NCBI GenBank assembly: GCA_010015655.1
Contig: ML976667.1
Span: forward strand, 103,562-167,561
Reading direction: 5' to 3'
DNA: 64,000 nt
From: Bimuria novae-zelandiae CBS 107.79
Taxonomy: Eukaryota > Ascomycota > Dothideomycetes > Pleosporales > Didymosphaeriaceae
In this document: positions 22,800-32,879 of the stretch, piece by piece
Layout: each line of letters starts with the position of its first letter
Position numbering within the stretch: position 1 is the stretch's first letter
Made by a program: the position numbers and the translations under genes
The notes under the pieces: model-generated
Databases searched by the model: none
Seen by the model: the letters and a program-made list of their open reading frames with translations, nothing else
What the model was told of the DNA's origin: nothing

Positions 22800-23865
22800 C
22801 TAACGATAGTATAAAACCACTCCGGCGAATACTAAATATATACTATTAACTATAGTATAATACCTTTATAGCGCCTACCTATAGTACCTGAAGAAGTTAC
22901 CTGCAGAGTTTCTATAGTATACACTTAATATAGCTTCCTCTAGAAAATACTTAAATTTATTATACGCCTTAGCGCCCCGGTAATACCGCTAAATCTAAGT
23001 CTTTAACGCCTTAAAGATCTGCTCGATTAGATTTATATTAGGTAAGTAAGGAGGTAGAAACTCTATAATCACGCCTGCCTCTGCGCATATATTAGCCAGC
23101 CTTACTAATTAATAGATAGACGCGTTGTCAAGGACTATTACTAAGCGTTTTCCCGGCCAAGGACTACAGTGTAGGAGTACTTAATTAGCAATAAAGTTCT
23201 CTATTAGCTCCGCAGTAATCGCTCCCTGAAAAATTGTATAGGCAAGGTATCTATTAACGTCTATAGCTAGTAGTAAGCTCCACCTCTCTAAGCGCTTGGC
23301 TAAGTAGCTAACGTAGCAGGCTATATTAACTTTACTCTAACTATACTTTTAATCCCCTGTACGCTCGTTGCAAGCGCTCTTATTAAGGTAGATAATTTAA
23401 TTAGGTTAATAGATTTACTAGTAACGCGCTTAAAAAGCTTAACAAAGACCCTTATAACGCTTCTTAGCTACCTTTAAGGCTGCCTTCTTACTCTATCGCA
23501 TGGCTTTAAGCTCTCTATCTAGAGTCGTAAAGGATACCTTAACGTCGTACTTATCGTATAAGAAGTCTTGCATCTTATCTATATAAGATATTAGCTTGCC
23601 ACGTAGCATCTTAAGTAGCGCGTCTCTATGGCATTACTTAAGCAGAGGTGGCCTACCACGACGTATATATCTTAGCCTAATTAGCTTACTAAAGATCTTT
23701 AGGTTAAGCCTGTATTTGCGTACTATTTTTAGGTTAACGCTAAGCTCTCTATAGATAGCTTTATTATTTTTCCTATTATTAACGCGATTTATAATGGCCT
23801 AGATAAGTAATTACTATAGGCGGTGCCTGGTAGGTCTTCCTAGATCTTGCGGCATTATTTACCTA
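22800..23865 (-). pseudogene. Tc1/mariner-type DDE transposase of the two-gene element (copy A)
   Basis: Minus-strand ATG at 23865 opens MPQDLGRPTRHRL. An N-terminal helix-turn-helix region follows (RELSVNLKIVRKYRL, then RRGRPPLLKQCHRDALLKML). The catalytic core has SLLLAIDVNRYLAYTIFQGA (first Asp), LVIVLDNASIYQLVRLANIC (second Asp) and LPPYLPNINLIEQIFKALK (Glu), the DD-E layout of the fungal DDE_3/Tc1 group. All three acids are still encoded, but several TAA/TAG codons break the frame. The C-terminal limit is approximate. Copy B at 56446 has the same protein on the plus strand. Confidence 0.85.
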
Positions 23866-23999
23866 GGGTGAATATTCCGTGTAATCATTTTATCGCTCAC
23901 AAAACAGGTGTACGAAAGTGTTGGTGAGGAACCAATTACTAAGTGCTGACAGAAAAATCCGCCAAAGTGGGGCGGGACGGTATTTCGGAAACGACAATA

Positions 24000-26108
24000 A
24001 CGTGCACGGATAGCTCATGCCCGGAGACACCTCGTGCCCCGCCGAACACCAAGCCGCGTCTTAACACCACAACTTTAACAGACTATAACGCTATAGCTAT
24101 AGCACCTATTAACGATGTAATTAAAGATTTAAAATCGCGTAATTTAGGAGAATACTTTACGTTAAGGGAAGTTGCTAAGAAATACGAGGTTAACCGCTTA
24201 ACGCTAGGGCAAAGGTGGAGAGGCGTAACAGCGTTATAGGAGGATAAATACTTAAATTAATAAGCTCTCGACTAATAACAAGAGCTAGAGCTTATATAAT
24301 ATATTATAAAGCTTATAAAGAGAGGCCTTCCTCCTACGAGAGAGATAATTAGGAATTTCTTATCTAAAGTAGCCTATTAGTAGCTAAGCGATTAATGGGT
24401 TTCTCGCTTTATTACCAGACACTAGATCTATATAATTTTAAAGTAGACCACCGCTATAGATCGTGTTCGCCACCTGGCTAATTCTAAGTTAAAATACCGT
24501 CTCTATTTCGAGCTACTGCATCGAAAGATCACTAAATATTACCTTAAGGCTCGAGATATATATAATATGGATAAGAAGGGCTTCTTAATTGGCTTAATAG
24601 GTAGAAGTAAGAGGATATTTAGTAGGCGTTAATAAGAGAAGAAGGAGGTTTAAGTATTTCTTTAAGATAGATTACGTAAGTTCCTAACACTCCTAGCCTA
24701 CTATTACGCTAATAAGAGCTTGCTGCCTCTAAGCCTTATCTACGTAGCTAAAAAAGGAGCTATATAATTAAGTTAGGTAGAGGATATTAAGGCAAGAGAA
24801 TATAAGGTCTTTGTCTTATTATCTCTAATAGGCTGGTTAAACGACGACATAGGCCTAGCTTGGCTAGAGCAGGTGTTTAATCGCTATATAAAGTAGTAGT
24901 TAGGGAGATAGCAATTGCTTATTCTTAATAGCTATAGATCTTATGTCACGATAAAGTTTATTAACTACTATAATCGCCACAGGATCCTCCTTATAATCCT
25001 TCCCCCCTATTTAACTTATACGCTCTAGCCGCTTAACGTAGTACTATTTAAGCCTCTCTCTTAAGCTTACTCTAACGAGCTCACTAACTATCTCTATAAG
25101 GCTTAAGGTCTTATTCTAATTAAGAAAGGAGACTTCTTCCTACTCTTCTAAAGCGCCTGGATATCCTCCTTCACGGAGAGCCTCATATTAAAGGCCTTCG
25201 AAGCTACTAGGATCTAGCCTATAGATGCTAACGTTATCCTCTATAGATTTGCTAGCACGCTAGAAGCTAAGAGAAGCTCATTATTAGGGCTCTTTAATTA
25301 TAATTAGAGAAAGATAGATCGATTAGTTTAAGCTACTATTACTAATAGTTATTAGTATAAGGCAAGAAAGCTGCGTTTAAGCGTTTACTATCTCTCTATT
25401 TAGAATAAGCTTTTAAAGCATAAGAATAAGGGCTTAAAGGAGGCTCTTTAACATAAAAAGAAGCACAGGAAGAAGGGCAAAGCTCTTAACCTTTAATAGC
25501 GCTAGAAATATCACGATAGCGCTGTCTACTATTCTCCTCGCAAGCTACGTAAGGCTCGAGCTAGAAAAGTAGTACGGGAGCGAGATAAGATAAAAAAGAA
25601 ACTTTAAAAAGCATAGGCTAAGAAGCAGCGCGAGGAGGCTTAACTATAGCATTAAGTTAAGCTTAAGGAGAAGCGTGTAGAAAGGTAGAGGCTTAAAGAG
25701 ATAAGGGAGGTTAAGTAAGCTAAGAAAGTAGCTAAACGCGCGCGCAAAGTTAAAGCTTAATACTAAAAAAAAGCTATTTAATAAGCTTAAAAACGCAAGC
25801 GACTAGCCTTATAAGCGATCTTATTAAGTAATAAGCGTTAGAAACGCGCTGGCGCTGCTTACGCTAGTGTTTAAGCTTAAGATAAGCTATCTACTACTCT
25901 ACCTAAAGTCATATTACGTGGCTATAATATTAAGCTCCTAAGTAAATATAATTAGTTTAGATTAATCGCAAGAGTCGATATAGTGCTTCACTAGAAAATC
26001 TCATGATAATAGCTATTGTACGTGGCTCAGTAGCCTCACTTTTGAAGTGGTGGATATGGTGTTCGGCGGGGCACGAGGTGTCTCCGGGCATGAGCTGTCC
26101 GTGCACGT
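24000..26108 (+). mobile_element. Fot1/pogo transposon (pogo-2), heavily RIP-mutated
   Basis: Terminal repeats begin ACGTGCACGGATAGCTC (left) and ACGTGCACGGACAGCTC (right, inverted) and match for over 55 bp. TA on both sides (23998-23999, 26109-26110). 2109 bp, almost the same as pogo-1. Left neighbour is the two-gene transposon with a single shared TA. Right neighbour is a copia fragment. Confidence 0.93.
24099..25955 (+). pseudogene. pogo/Fot1 DDE transposase (pogo-2), start codon ATG changed to ATA
   Basis: Aligned to pogo-1, the initiator falls on ATA at 24099 (then APINDVIKDLKSR against ALINDALADL). Domains: helix-turn-helix (EVAKKYEVNRLTLGQRW), YNMDKKGFLIGLIGRSK, LLILNSYRSYVTIKFI (second Asp is Asn), LPPYLTYTLQPLNVVLFKPL (third Asp is Asn) and a long Lys/Arg/Ala coiled-coil-like tail ending RGYNIKLLSKYN. 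Same length class as pogo-1 (618 codons). Far more stops than pogo-1. Confidence 0.88.
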
Positions 26109-26109
26109 T

Positions 26110-27576
26110 ATACGGCGCAGCAGAATCTGGCCTGTATTAGTTCAAGACATATCACAACCACCATAAGGACAAACTTCGCATGGAAACCTCCTCGTACGAT
26201 CCATGCCTATTAATTACGCACAAAGGCATAATAACGTTTAAAATTATAGGGCTATAAATAAATAACACTCTTAGTATTATTATAACTAATTTCGCGCGAC
26301 GTAAAGAAGAAAAGCTACAAAAGACTAAATTCTACGCGAAGCCTAAGATAATTTTATTATATAAATAGCCTATAGAATTTAATAGAGGGAAGATCTAGCT
26401 CGTACGAGACAATACTATAATCTTATTAAATTAGAAGGGACAAGCTAGGAACCTCTATATAGTGGACCTAAACGCAGAGGGCGCCGCGTAGAAGTATATT
26501 AAATAGCGCGCACGAGGTGCCTATATCGCATTAGTATATTAACCTAAGGCAGCATTTAACTTGTCTACTACTACTTAAGCTATATTACCGTCGCACAACG
26601 ATATTAAGGCATTAAACGTATAAATCTAATAGCAAATTAATAACTAGAATTAAGAACTATTATACGTACTACTTAATCTCTTCTGTACGAAGTTATTTAT
26701 CTTTACTAATAGATTATTCGCGAATAATAAGGACCTAAGTTTATAGCTTAGCTTCCTTATTATTCTTAAGACTAAGCAGCGTACTGGGAACTTATATAAC
26801 TTCGAAATCACGGGCAATATCGTACACTAGAACTCCTCTAAGTGTAAACGCGTTACCCGCTCTATACTAGCCAGTAAGCTATACAGGATAGTAGGAGGAT
26901 TTAACTACGCGATCGCACTAAGCACGATAATTAATTAGATTACACGTACGCTTAGAATACCTCTAGTACCTCTTATAATATACACGGATTTAAGATCTCT
27001 ATATAAATATCTTGTAAAGCTTAGTACAACAAACAAGAAGAGGCTTATAATTAATATTATATTAATTCAAGAATCGTACGAAAAGAGAGAAATCACAGAA
27101 ATTAGGTAGATTAATGGCAAGAACAACCTAGCAGATGCCTGTATAAAGAAGGCGCCAAACTCTATACTTAAAAAACTAATCTTACATAACTAACTAACTA
27201 TAAGAGTTAAAGCGTTAGTTAACAGACTTAAGCCTGTACGAGAGGGGGAAAAGGGCGCTACAAAGTAAACGCTTTATACGCGCAGGATAAAATAGGGCAA
27301 AAATTAGCAAGGTCTATACAAAGGAAAAAGAAAAGTTACTAGTGTTTAAATAGTAGTAGTCACGTAGACTAGATGCACACGGATCTCTGTGCGTAAGATC
27401 CAGAAGGGTACGGATCTCCGTGCACAGAGACTAGGAATATATTAACCCTTTCCTTCGTACAATAGACAGAGAGAAGCAATCAACACCAGTTACCCCCCCC
27501 CCCCCCCCGTACGATGTTTACACCGTGCAAACCTTTCTGCCTCGTACGCAATTGCTAGCAGAGAGTCCATTCAACA
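26110..27576 (+). mobile_element. copia 3' fragment: RT end, RNase H and LTR
   Basis: Starts inside the RT (YGAAESGLYWFKTYHNHH, then SYDPCLLI), continues through RNase H (LFANNKDLSLQLSFL; YTDLRSLYKYLVKL; NLADACIKKAPN) to about 27270. A purine tract (about 27321-27336) and an LTR at 27343-27576 follow. The 5' part is missing: the left side joins pogo-2 at a TA. Related to the element at 1-3950. Confidence 0.83.
27343..27576 (+). repeat. Probable copia 3' LTR (234 bp) with a 16-base C run
   Basis: Termini TGTTTAAATAG and CCATTCAACA, preceded by a purine-rich tract. The middle is not RIP-mutated and contains a near-palindrome (ACGGATCTC...GTGCGT...GGATCTCCGTGCACAGAG, about 27378-27427) and a run of 16 C at 27493-27508. 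No second copy in the window, so limits rest on termini. Confidence 0.6.
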
Positions 27577-29162
27577 CTAGGGACTATTATAGTCCTAAGG
27601 ACTATAGAGCCTTAGTAGAACTATAATAGTAATTCTAATAATAGCGAGGATTAGGATAAATAGTATATAGTTTAATAATTTCTTTATACCTTTCTTACTC
27701 CTTGTAGTTAACTTTACATACTACTAGTATATTTCTTATACTAGATTAGTAAATCTCCTAATTAATTATTTCATAGTTTATTATAGAATTAGATTATTTG
27801 TATAATCTAGTATAATTATTTTAAGCGCTTAACTACTAAATACATCCGTAAGGCATACTACTCTTGCCCTATCCTTCCCTAATCCGGATTAGGCTTGGGA
27901 AAGTAAAATCTCTTATAATAGTTACTTAATAAAAAGTATTATATATTATTCTTTATTGTTCTCGTCTGCGTCGTTAATAGTTAGTATGTTTAACTATTTA
28001 ATATCCTTATTCTTAGGTCTACAGTTCATGGCTATATAGTCTAGTTTACTATATATAAAGTAGGTACGTGTCCTAGTCCTTGGCAGGCAAGTTCTATTTA
28101 AAATTTATATATAGTTATTATTAGGCTTTTAAGGGCCTAGAATCTTTCCTATTCTCTTTTTTAAATTATTAAATTAGATTCCTTCTATTACTACTAACTA
28201 TAAGAGTCGCGTTATTATCGTTAAGGTGCCTTTAGCGGTGCTTTATAAACTATAGGTGCTAGTTTCCTAAAGCTAGCGTTCTTCAGATTTCTACGAAACT
28301 CTTTTTATAGCGTAAACTATTCTTTATTAATCTTAATTAATTCTTTATATAGCTTATTAAGAGTTTTAATTTTTATACTATTGCGTAGAAGTTCTTCTCG
28401 CAACTTATACTTAAGTCTTTACTTATATATAGTTTTAAGGGATTCTTTTTTTTAAAGTTATGTAGCGTACTTACGGAACTCTGCTATATATTGTACTATA
28501 AATTATTATTTTATAATTATCTAGATAGCGTCTTTAGCTATAGTAGTTTTATTAGTAATTTTAATTAGTTGTTTAAGGCACCTTTTAAAGTTAGGACAGT
28601 CCTTAATAATATTAACTACGTTAGCATAACTATTTATATAGTTCTTATCTTAGTTCTAGTGGTCTATATTTATCTATTTAACAAGGTATAGGCAGATCTA
28701 TTCTTTAGTTAGTTCTTATATATATATTACTACGAAAATGACTTTCTTCTTATCCTTAAAGTTATTATCTTAGTTAATGAAGTATAGGTCTAATTATAGT
28801 AGTTATGTGTTAAAGAGCTTACGCTTACTGTTATATAAATTAAATTTATATACTTTATTTTTATTATCTTTTATTAGTAAGACGCTAGTACTATTAGAAG
28901 CTATGAAAGAGGTAAGGGTCCTTATAGTACTAATATTAAAAGTATTTAAGATGTTAAGTCTTTAAGGGATAGCTAATTCTAAAAAAGCTAAGTTAGTTCT
29001 TAAGTAAAAGTACTAATAAGGTAAAAAAGAGGTTATTCATAGCTCGCGCCTATTAATAAGATATTAGTATTGAAAGTAATATATAATTATAAATAAATTA
29101 ATAAATAAGGTTAAACACGAAGTTAGAGAGTCTATCTCTAGTATTCCTATATATTAATCCTA
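27577..29162 (-). mobile_element. Fragment of an LTR retroelement: LTR piece and gag remnant
   Basis: 27640-27921 matches the solo LTR at 46610-47080. On the minus strand a degraded zinc knuckle is visible near 28030-28070 (TYFIYSKLDYIAMNC, with Cys to Tyr and His to Tyr changes), so 28070-28970 is probably gag. 28985-29110 inverted resembles 49120-49235, the start of the internal region of another element. No pol domains. No intact gene. Confidence 0.5.
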
Positions 29163-29254
29163 GACTGCTCGCTGGCGAGCGCTCTCCCTAGAGCGCTATC
29201 ACCAGGTTGCTCTCCCCAGATCGCTCTCTAACAAGCGCTCTCTAGAGAGCAGTC
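29163..29254. repeat. 92-bp imperfect palindrome rich in GAGCGCT motifs
   Basis: Ends GACTGCTCGCTGGCGAGCGCT and, inverted, GACTGCTCTCTAGAGAGCGCT, 17-18 of 21 matching, enclosing several more AGAGCGCT/GCGCTCTC motifs. Sits in a 200-bp patch (about 29160-29370) without RIP changes. Could be a tiny MITE or a stem-loop. No target duplication found. Confidence 0.5.
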
Positions 29255-30525
29255 ACGTGACTTCGTAAGCGCTGACAACGCGGTAAGCGAAGACAAGGGT
29301 GTCTCTACGTGTACGCGCTGTGACTAAGTACAAAATGGTTCGCTGCCCTTATGTTGGATCGCGGATCCTGACAATAAATTATTATAGTCTACTTATAATT
29401 ACTTAACTAAATAACCCTTAGTTTATCATATCTTTTTAGGCTTATAATAATAAGCTACGCTAATATCTTACCTATTATAAAGCTAGTCTTATTAAAGTTA
29501 TAAGTATTCTTATTATAGATACTATAGGTAGCCTTTGTGCACGACATAAGCTTGAACTAAGCCTTAATAGCTTTAGGATCCTTATATAAAGCCCTTTATT
29601 AAATATATAGCTATTTAAATTCTATAGTAAGATTATTTATTTATTTAATAAAGTTATATAGCTAGTTCTTACTTATCTAGCGAGCGCTGCGCTTAGCGAG
29701 TAGCTTATTTGTTATATCTTATATAGCACCTAGGGTAGGCACAAATACTTAATAACCTAGATAAAGTATATGCCTAATAATTACCTCTTTATCTAGCTTA
29801 GTAAACTTTTTTAATTTAGGCTAGTAATTATACTACGTAGTAATTTTTACACGTTATCTCAGTAGTGTACTTTAAGGAATATTATATATTCCTATAGCGC
29901 ATTATACGCTTTAGATCTAGTCTTAATTAATAATTAAAATAGTTAGGAAGATATCTATTTTATTATAAAGTATTTAAGTAGGAGGTAGTTAAGCTATTAT
30001 TATTATAAGGTAATGCGTTGCAAAAAATTTGATAGGGTGGCCTCTCGCTTGTTACAGTACTAGGAGTAAAGTTTGGTTTCGCTAAAGGCCGAGGCCTAAT
30101 TAAGAAGGCGGCCCGCACCCCTTAACTAACCCCTTTATATATTAATATATATATAAAATTAAGCTTTTTTAGTATTAAATATAGTAAATTAATTTTAATA
30201 TTTAATTTAATAACATCGCGCAGCCTGTATAGCTCGTATTTTATATAATATACTTAAAATTAGCTTATAAATTAGCTAAGTAGGGATTTTAAGCTAGCTC
30301 TTTTTTAAGGCCTTATAAAACTTATTTTACTCCTCTTCAGAGGTACCCCTACTTATTAAATAAGGGTAGTCTATTTATAGTTACCTTTTAAGGGCCTACT
30401 AAAGGTGCTTAATAGGGTTAAGGTCTAGAAAATAGGCTAGAAAATTAATAGTCTAAATTTTATAAGCTATAAAAAAAATTAGTAGTTTTTTTTATTATAT
30501 ATATACGCGCGTTATCCTGCATAAA

Positions 30526-30794
30526 TATAACAGCCTGGTATGCCGGCAGGACACATGACCTTGCGTAAGAGGCGCGACTGCCTTACGCCTGGGTGTAGCT
30601 GCCTTACGCCTGGGCGCAGCTACCCACGCACCCAGTGTAGCTATCTTAAATAGATAGATGTTCCGTGCCGAGCGGCAGCGCATAAAAGCGCCGTAGGCCT
30701 GTGTACCTATAGTCTTCTCATCTTAGTGTAGCTAAAATAGAGCTAACCTACCTTATCTACTCTCTTAATGCAGGAGCCTGTGCCTGTCCTTATA
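30526..30794 (+). repeat. 5' LTR of the complete gypsy (269 bp)
   Basis: Starts TATAACAGCC (TG changed to TA) and ends GTCCTTATA (CA changed to TA). Holds a tandem pair of CTGCCTTACGCCTGGG modules (about 30567-30612). The open frame 30495-30683 is in this LTR and is not a gene. Confidence 0.92.
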
Positions 30795-30879
30795 TTATAC
30801 TAAAATCTTTTTACTTAGCTAGAAATAGTAATAAAATATTAAGTTAAACCGCTTAATCTACCTGCGCGCACGACTTAAC

Positions 30880-32760
30880 AACAACTATCTTAAAAGATTT
30901 ATTATATAACTACGCTAAGCTATTAGTTTGTTATAAAGTATAATTACCCGTAACAAGAGGTCCTAATATTACTAAGCAACATATTGCTTAAAGGGAGTTA
31001 AAAGATATAGTTTAAAAATAGCACGCCGTAGCTAGCTAAAAGAGCTAATTAGCCTGCCGCCCTTTACTTAACGAACGTGCTATACAGGCAACCTACTACT
31101 TACGTAAAGAGGGCTATAAGAGCCCTAGCCTTTATAAGAGAGGAACCTATCCCTACTAACTATTTTAAGCACTACCTGCTCGCCTTCTCCCTACTAGAGA
31201 ATTAATAACTAGCTACTCTACCCGTAGTATTAATAAAATAGCACTAAAACACCTATTTATAGCGTTAGTCTTAAAAAAGGAGATGCTGGGCAGCGCGTAT
31301 AACCTATCTAAGCCCTTTATCTACTAAGAATACGAAATCCAGAGCTACGGCTCTATTACTAAGGAAAACCACAATTAAGACACTTCCCTAAAACTTGCTC
31401 GTATCTAGTAAGGTATTAATAAGAACCTCTTGCAACCTCCCTAGCTACTTACGTTTACTAGTAACAACCTAATTACTACGACGCTAGAGGCCGTAATTAA
31501 GTATTTTAAGCAGGAACTAGTAAAGATTACTATAGAGCTAGTTAGCCAGCTACTTCTTCGTAGTGTAGAGCGATAATAACTATATATATACCGCCAGATC
31601 GCTACTAATACCTTGGCTAAAGGCAAAGGGCTGCATAAAGCCCTTGTTTAAGCATAGCAAAAGATAGACAGGTTAGAAGCCTAACTTACTAAACAGGCTA
31701 TAGTAGGCTCTACCCCTAATACACTAGTAACTTAATCTTGTATAACTAAATTCTAAATTCTCCCTTAGACCTTAAGCTAGAGCGTCCCCTCCGCTAACAA
31801 CCCGCCAAGCTCTAAGTCTGGCAAGCTTAATAACTTATGTTTTTTGTACTTATCACTATTTAAGGCTATTACTTATCTATATACACGCTCTTTAGGCGTA
31901 AGCTAGCGCTTAGTTAAGTTCCTAGACCCTCCGCTGCTCTCAGATAGCAAGACAACTACGACCTTTAAGCACTAGAGGGCCTATATAGAGAACAAACTTC
32001 GGTCTAACTACGATTAGTTTATAGGAGAGACTTTAGAGGATACCCAAGAGCGTATCGCAGTATATATAACTACACGCATAGAGGATCCCGCCTGTAACTA
32101 ACTTATAACTTTAATTAGAGCTCTACGAGACGGTAGCGAACGCATTAATAGTAAATTTATAATAAATATAATAAAGCAAGCTTTTGGCGACCTACATAAG
32201 GAGAAGAAGGCCTATTAGGTATTTATTTAACTACGCCTCCGCTCTATAGCTAAGTTTACTAGCTTCTAAGTAGACTTCTTCTATCTTGCGACGCAGCGCA
32301 AGCTACCTACTAACTAATAAGTTAAAGAGTTCTATAAGAAGCTTATAGATTAACTCTATATAGACATAGGCCGTGATATTCGTTACCTTAAGGATAATTA
32401 CTCTAAGTTTATTAACATCGCCCGCGACCTCGCACGAGAGGTAGCGATTATAGACTCCTAAGTTATAGCGCGCGCCGAACGAGAATCTTAAAAGAAGGCT
32501 ACTCCTACCTTAGCTACTAGGTCTCGCGAGTACGCTTTAATACTAGCGTAGTCCCTTACTTGTATATAGCTAACGCGCGCCGCCACTATAGCTCTAAGTA
32601 GCTAGCTTACCTGCTACTATTATAAAAAGTTAGGACATATTACTTAAGACTACCTAAATAGCCCTGTTAATTAGAAAGCGTTGGAGGCCAGCGATTTAGC
32701 ACTGTAAGCTAATAAAGAGGTGTATTATAAGGCTAAGGATAGAGGCTTCCTTTCTTCTAA
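30880..32760 (+). pseudogene. gypsy gag with degraded zinc knuckle
   Basis: Plus-strand frames are broken but a zinc knuckle of CCHC type is readable at about 32610-32660 (TCYYYKKLGHITQDY, second and last Cys changed to Tyr). The segments before it are charged and helical as in gypsy gag. Gag would form the particle core. Confidence 0.65.
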
Positions 32761-32879
32761 TAAGGAATTAGGAAAAGTATTACTCTAGGGGAAGTCTCCT
32801 TCTTAGAGAATCCTATAGGAGCTACTAGCATACGAGATCTCTTATTTAGCGAAAGTGCTTTCACTCTACCCTACCGTAT

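Larger units (their letters stand above)
16094..23997. mobile_element. Two-gene Tc1/mariner-like transposon, copy A, with nested insertions
   Basis: Left end TTGGTGCTCTCCGAAATACC... and right end, read inverted, TTGTCGTTTCCGAAATACC... share a 28-bp identical core (to CCCACTTTGG). Both abut TA (16092-16093, 23998-23999). Inside are a plus-strand second gene (16290-18017) and a minus-strand DDE transposase (22800-23865), facing each other. Pogo-1 (18018-20130), a MITE and pogo-4 (to 22544) are inserted between them. Subtracting these leaves roughly 3.1 kb. Pairing of the ends is inferred from the repeats and contents. Confidence 0.75.

Noticed and set aside
13961..26110. A giant cargo transposon (Starship type)
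   Set aside because: No tyrosine recombinase, no cargo genes and no large-element ends seen. The region resolves fully into small TA-target elements.
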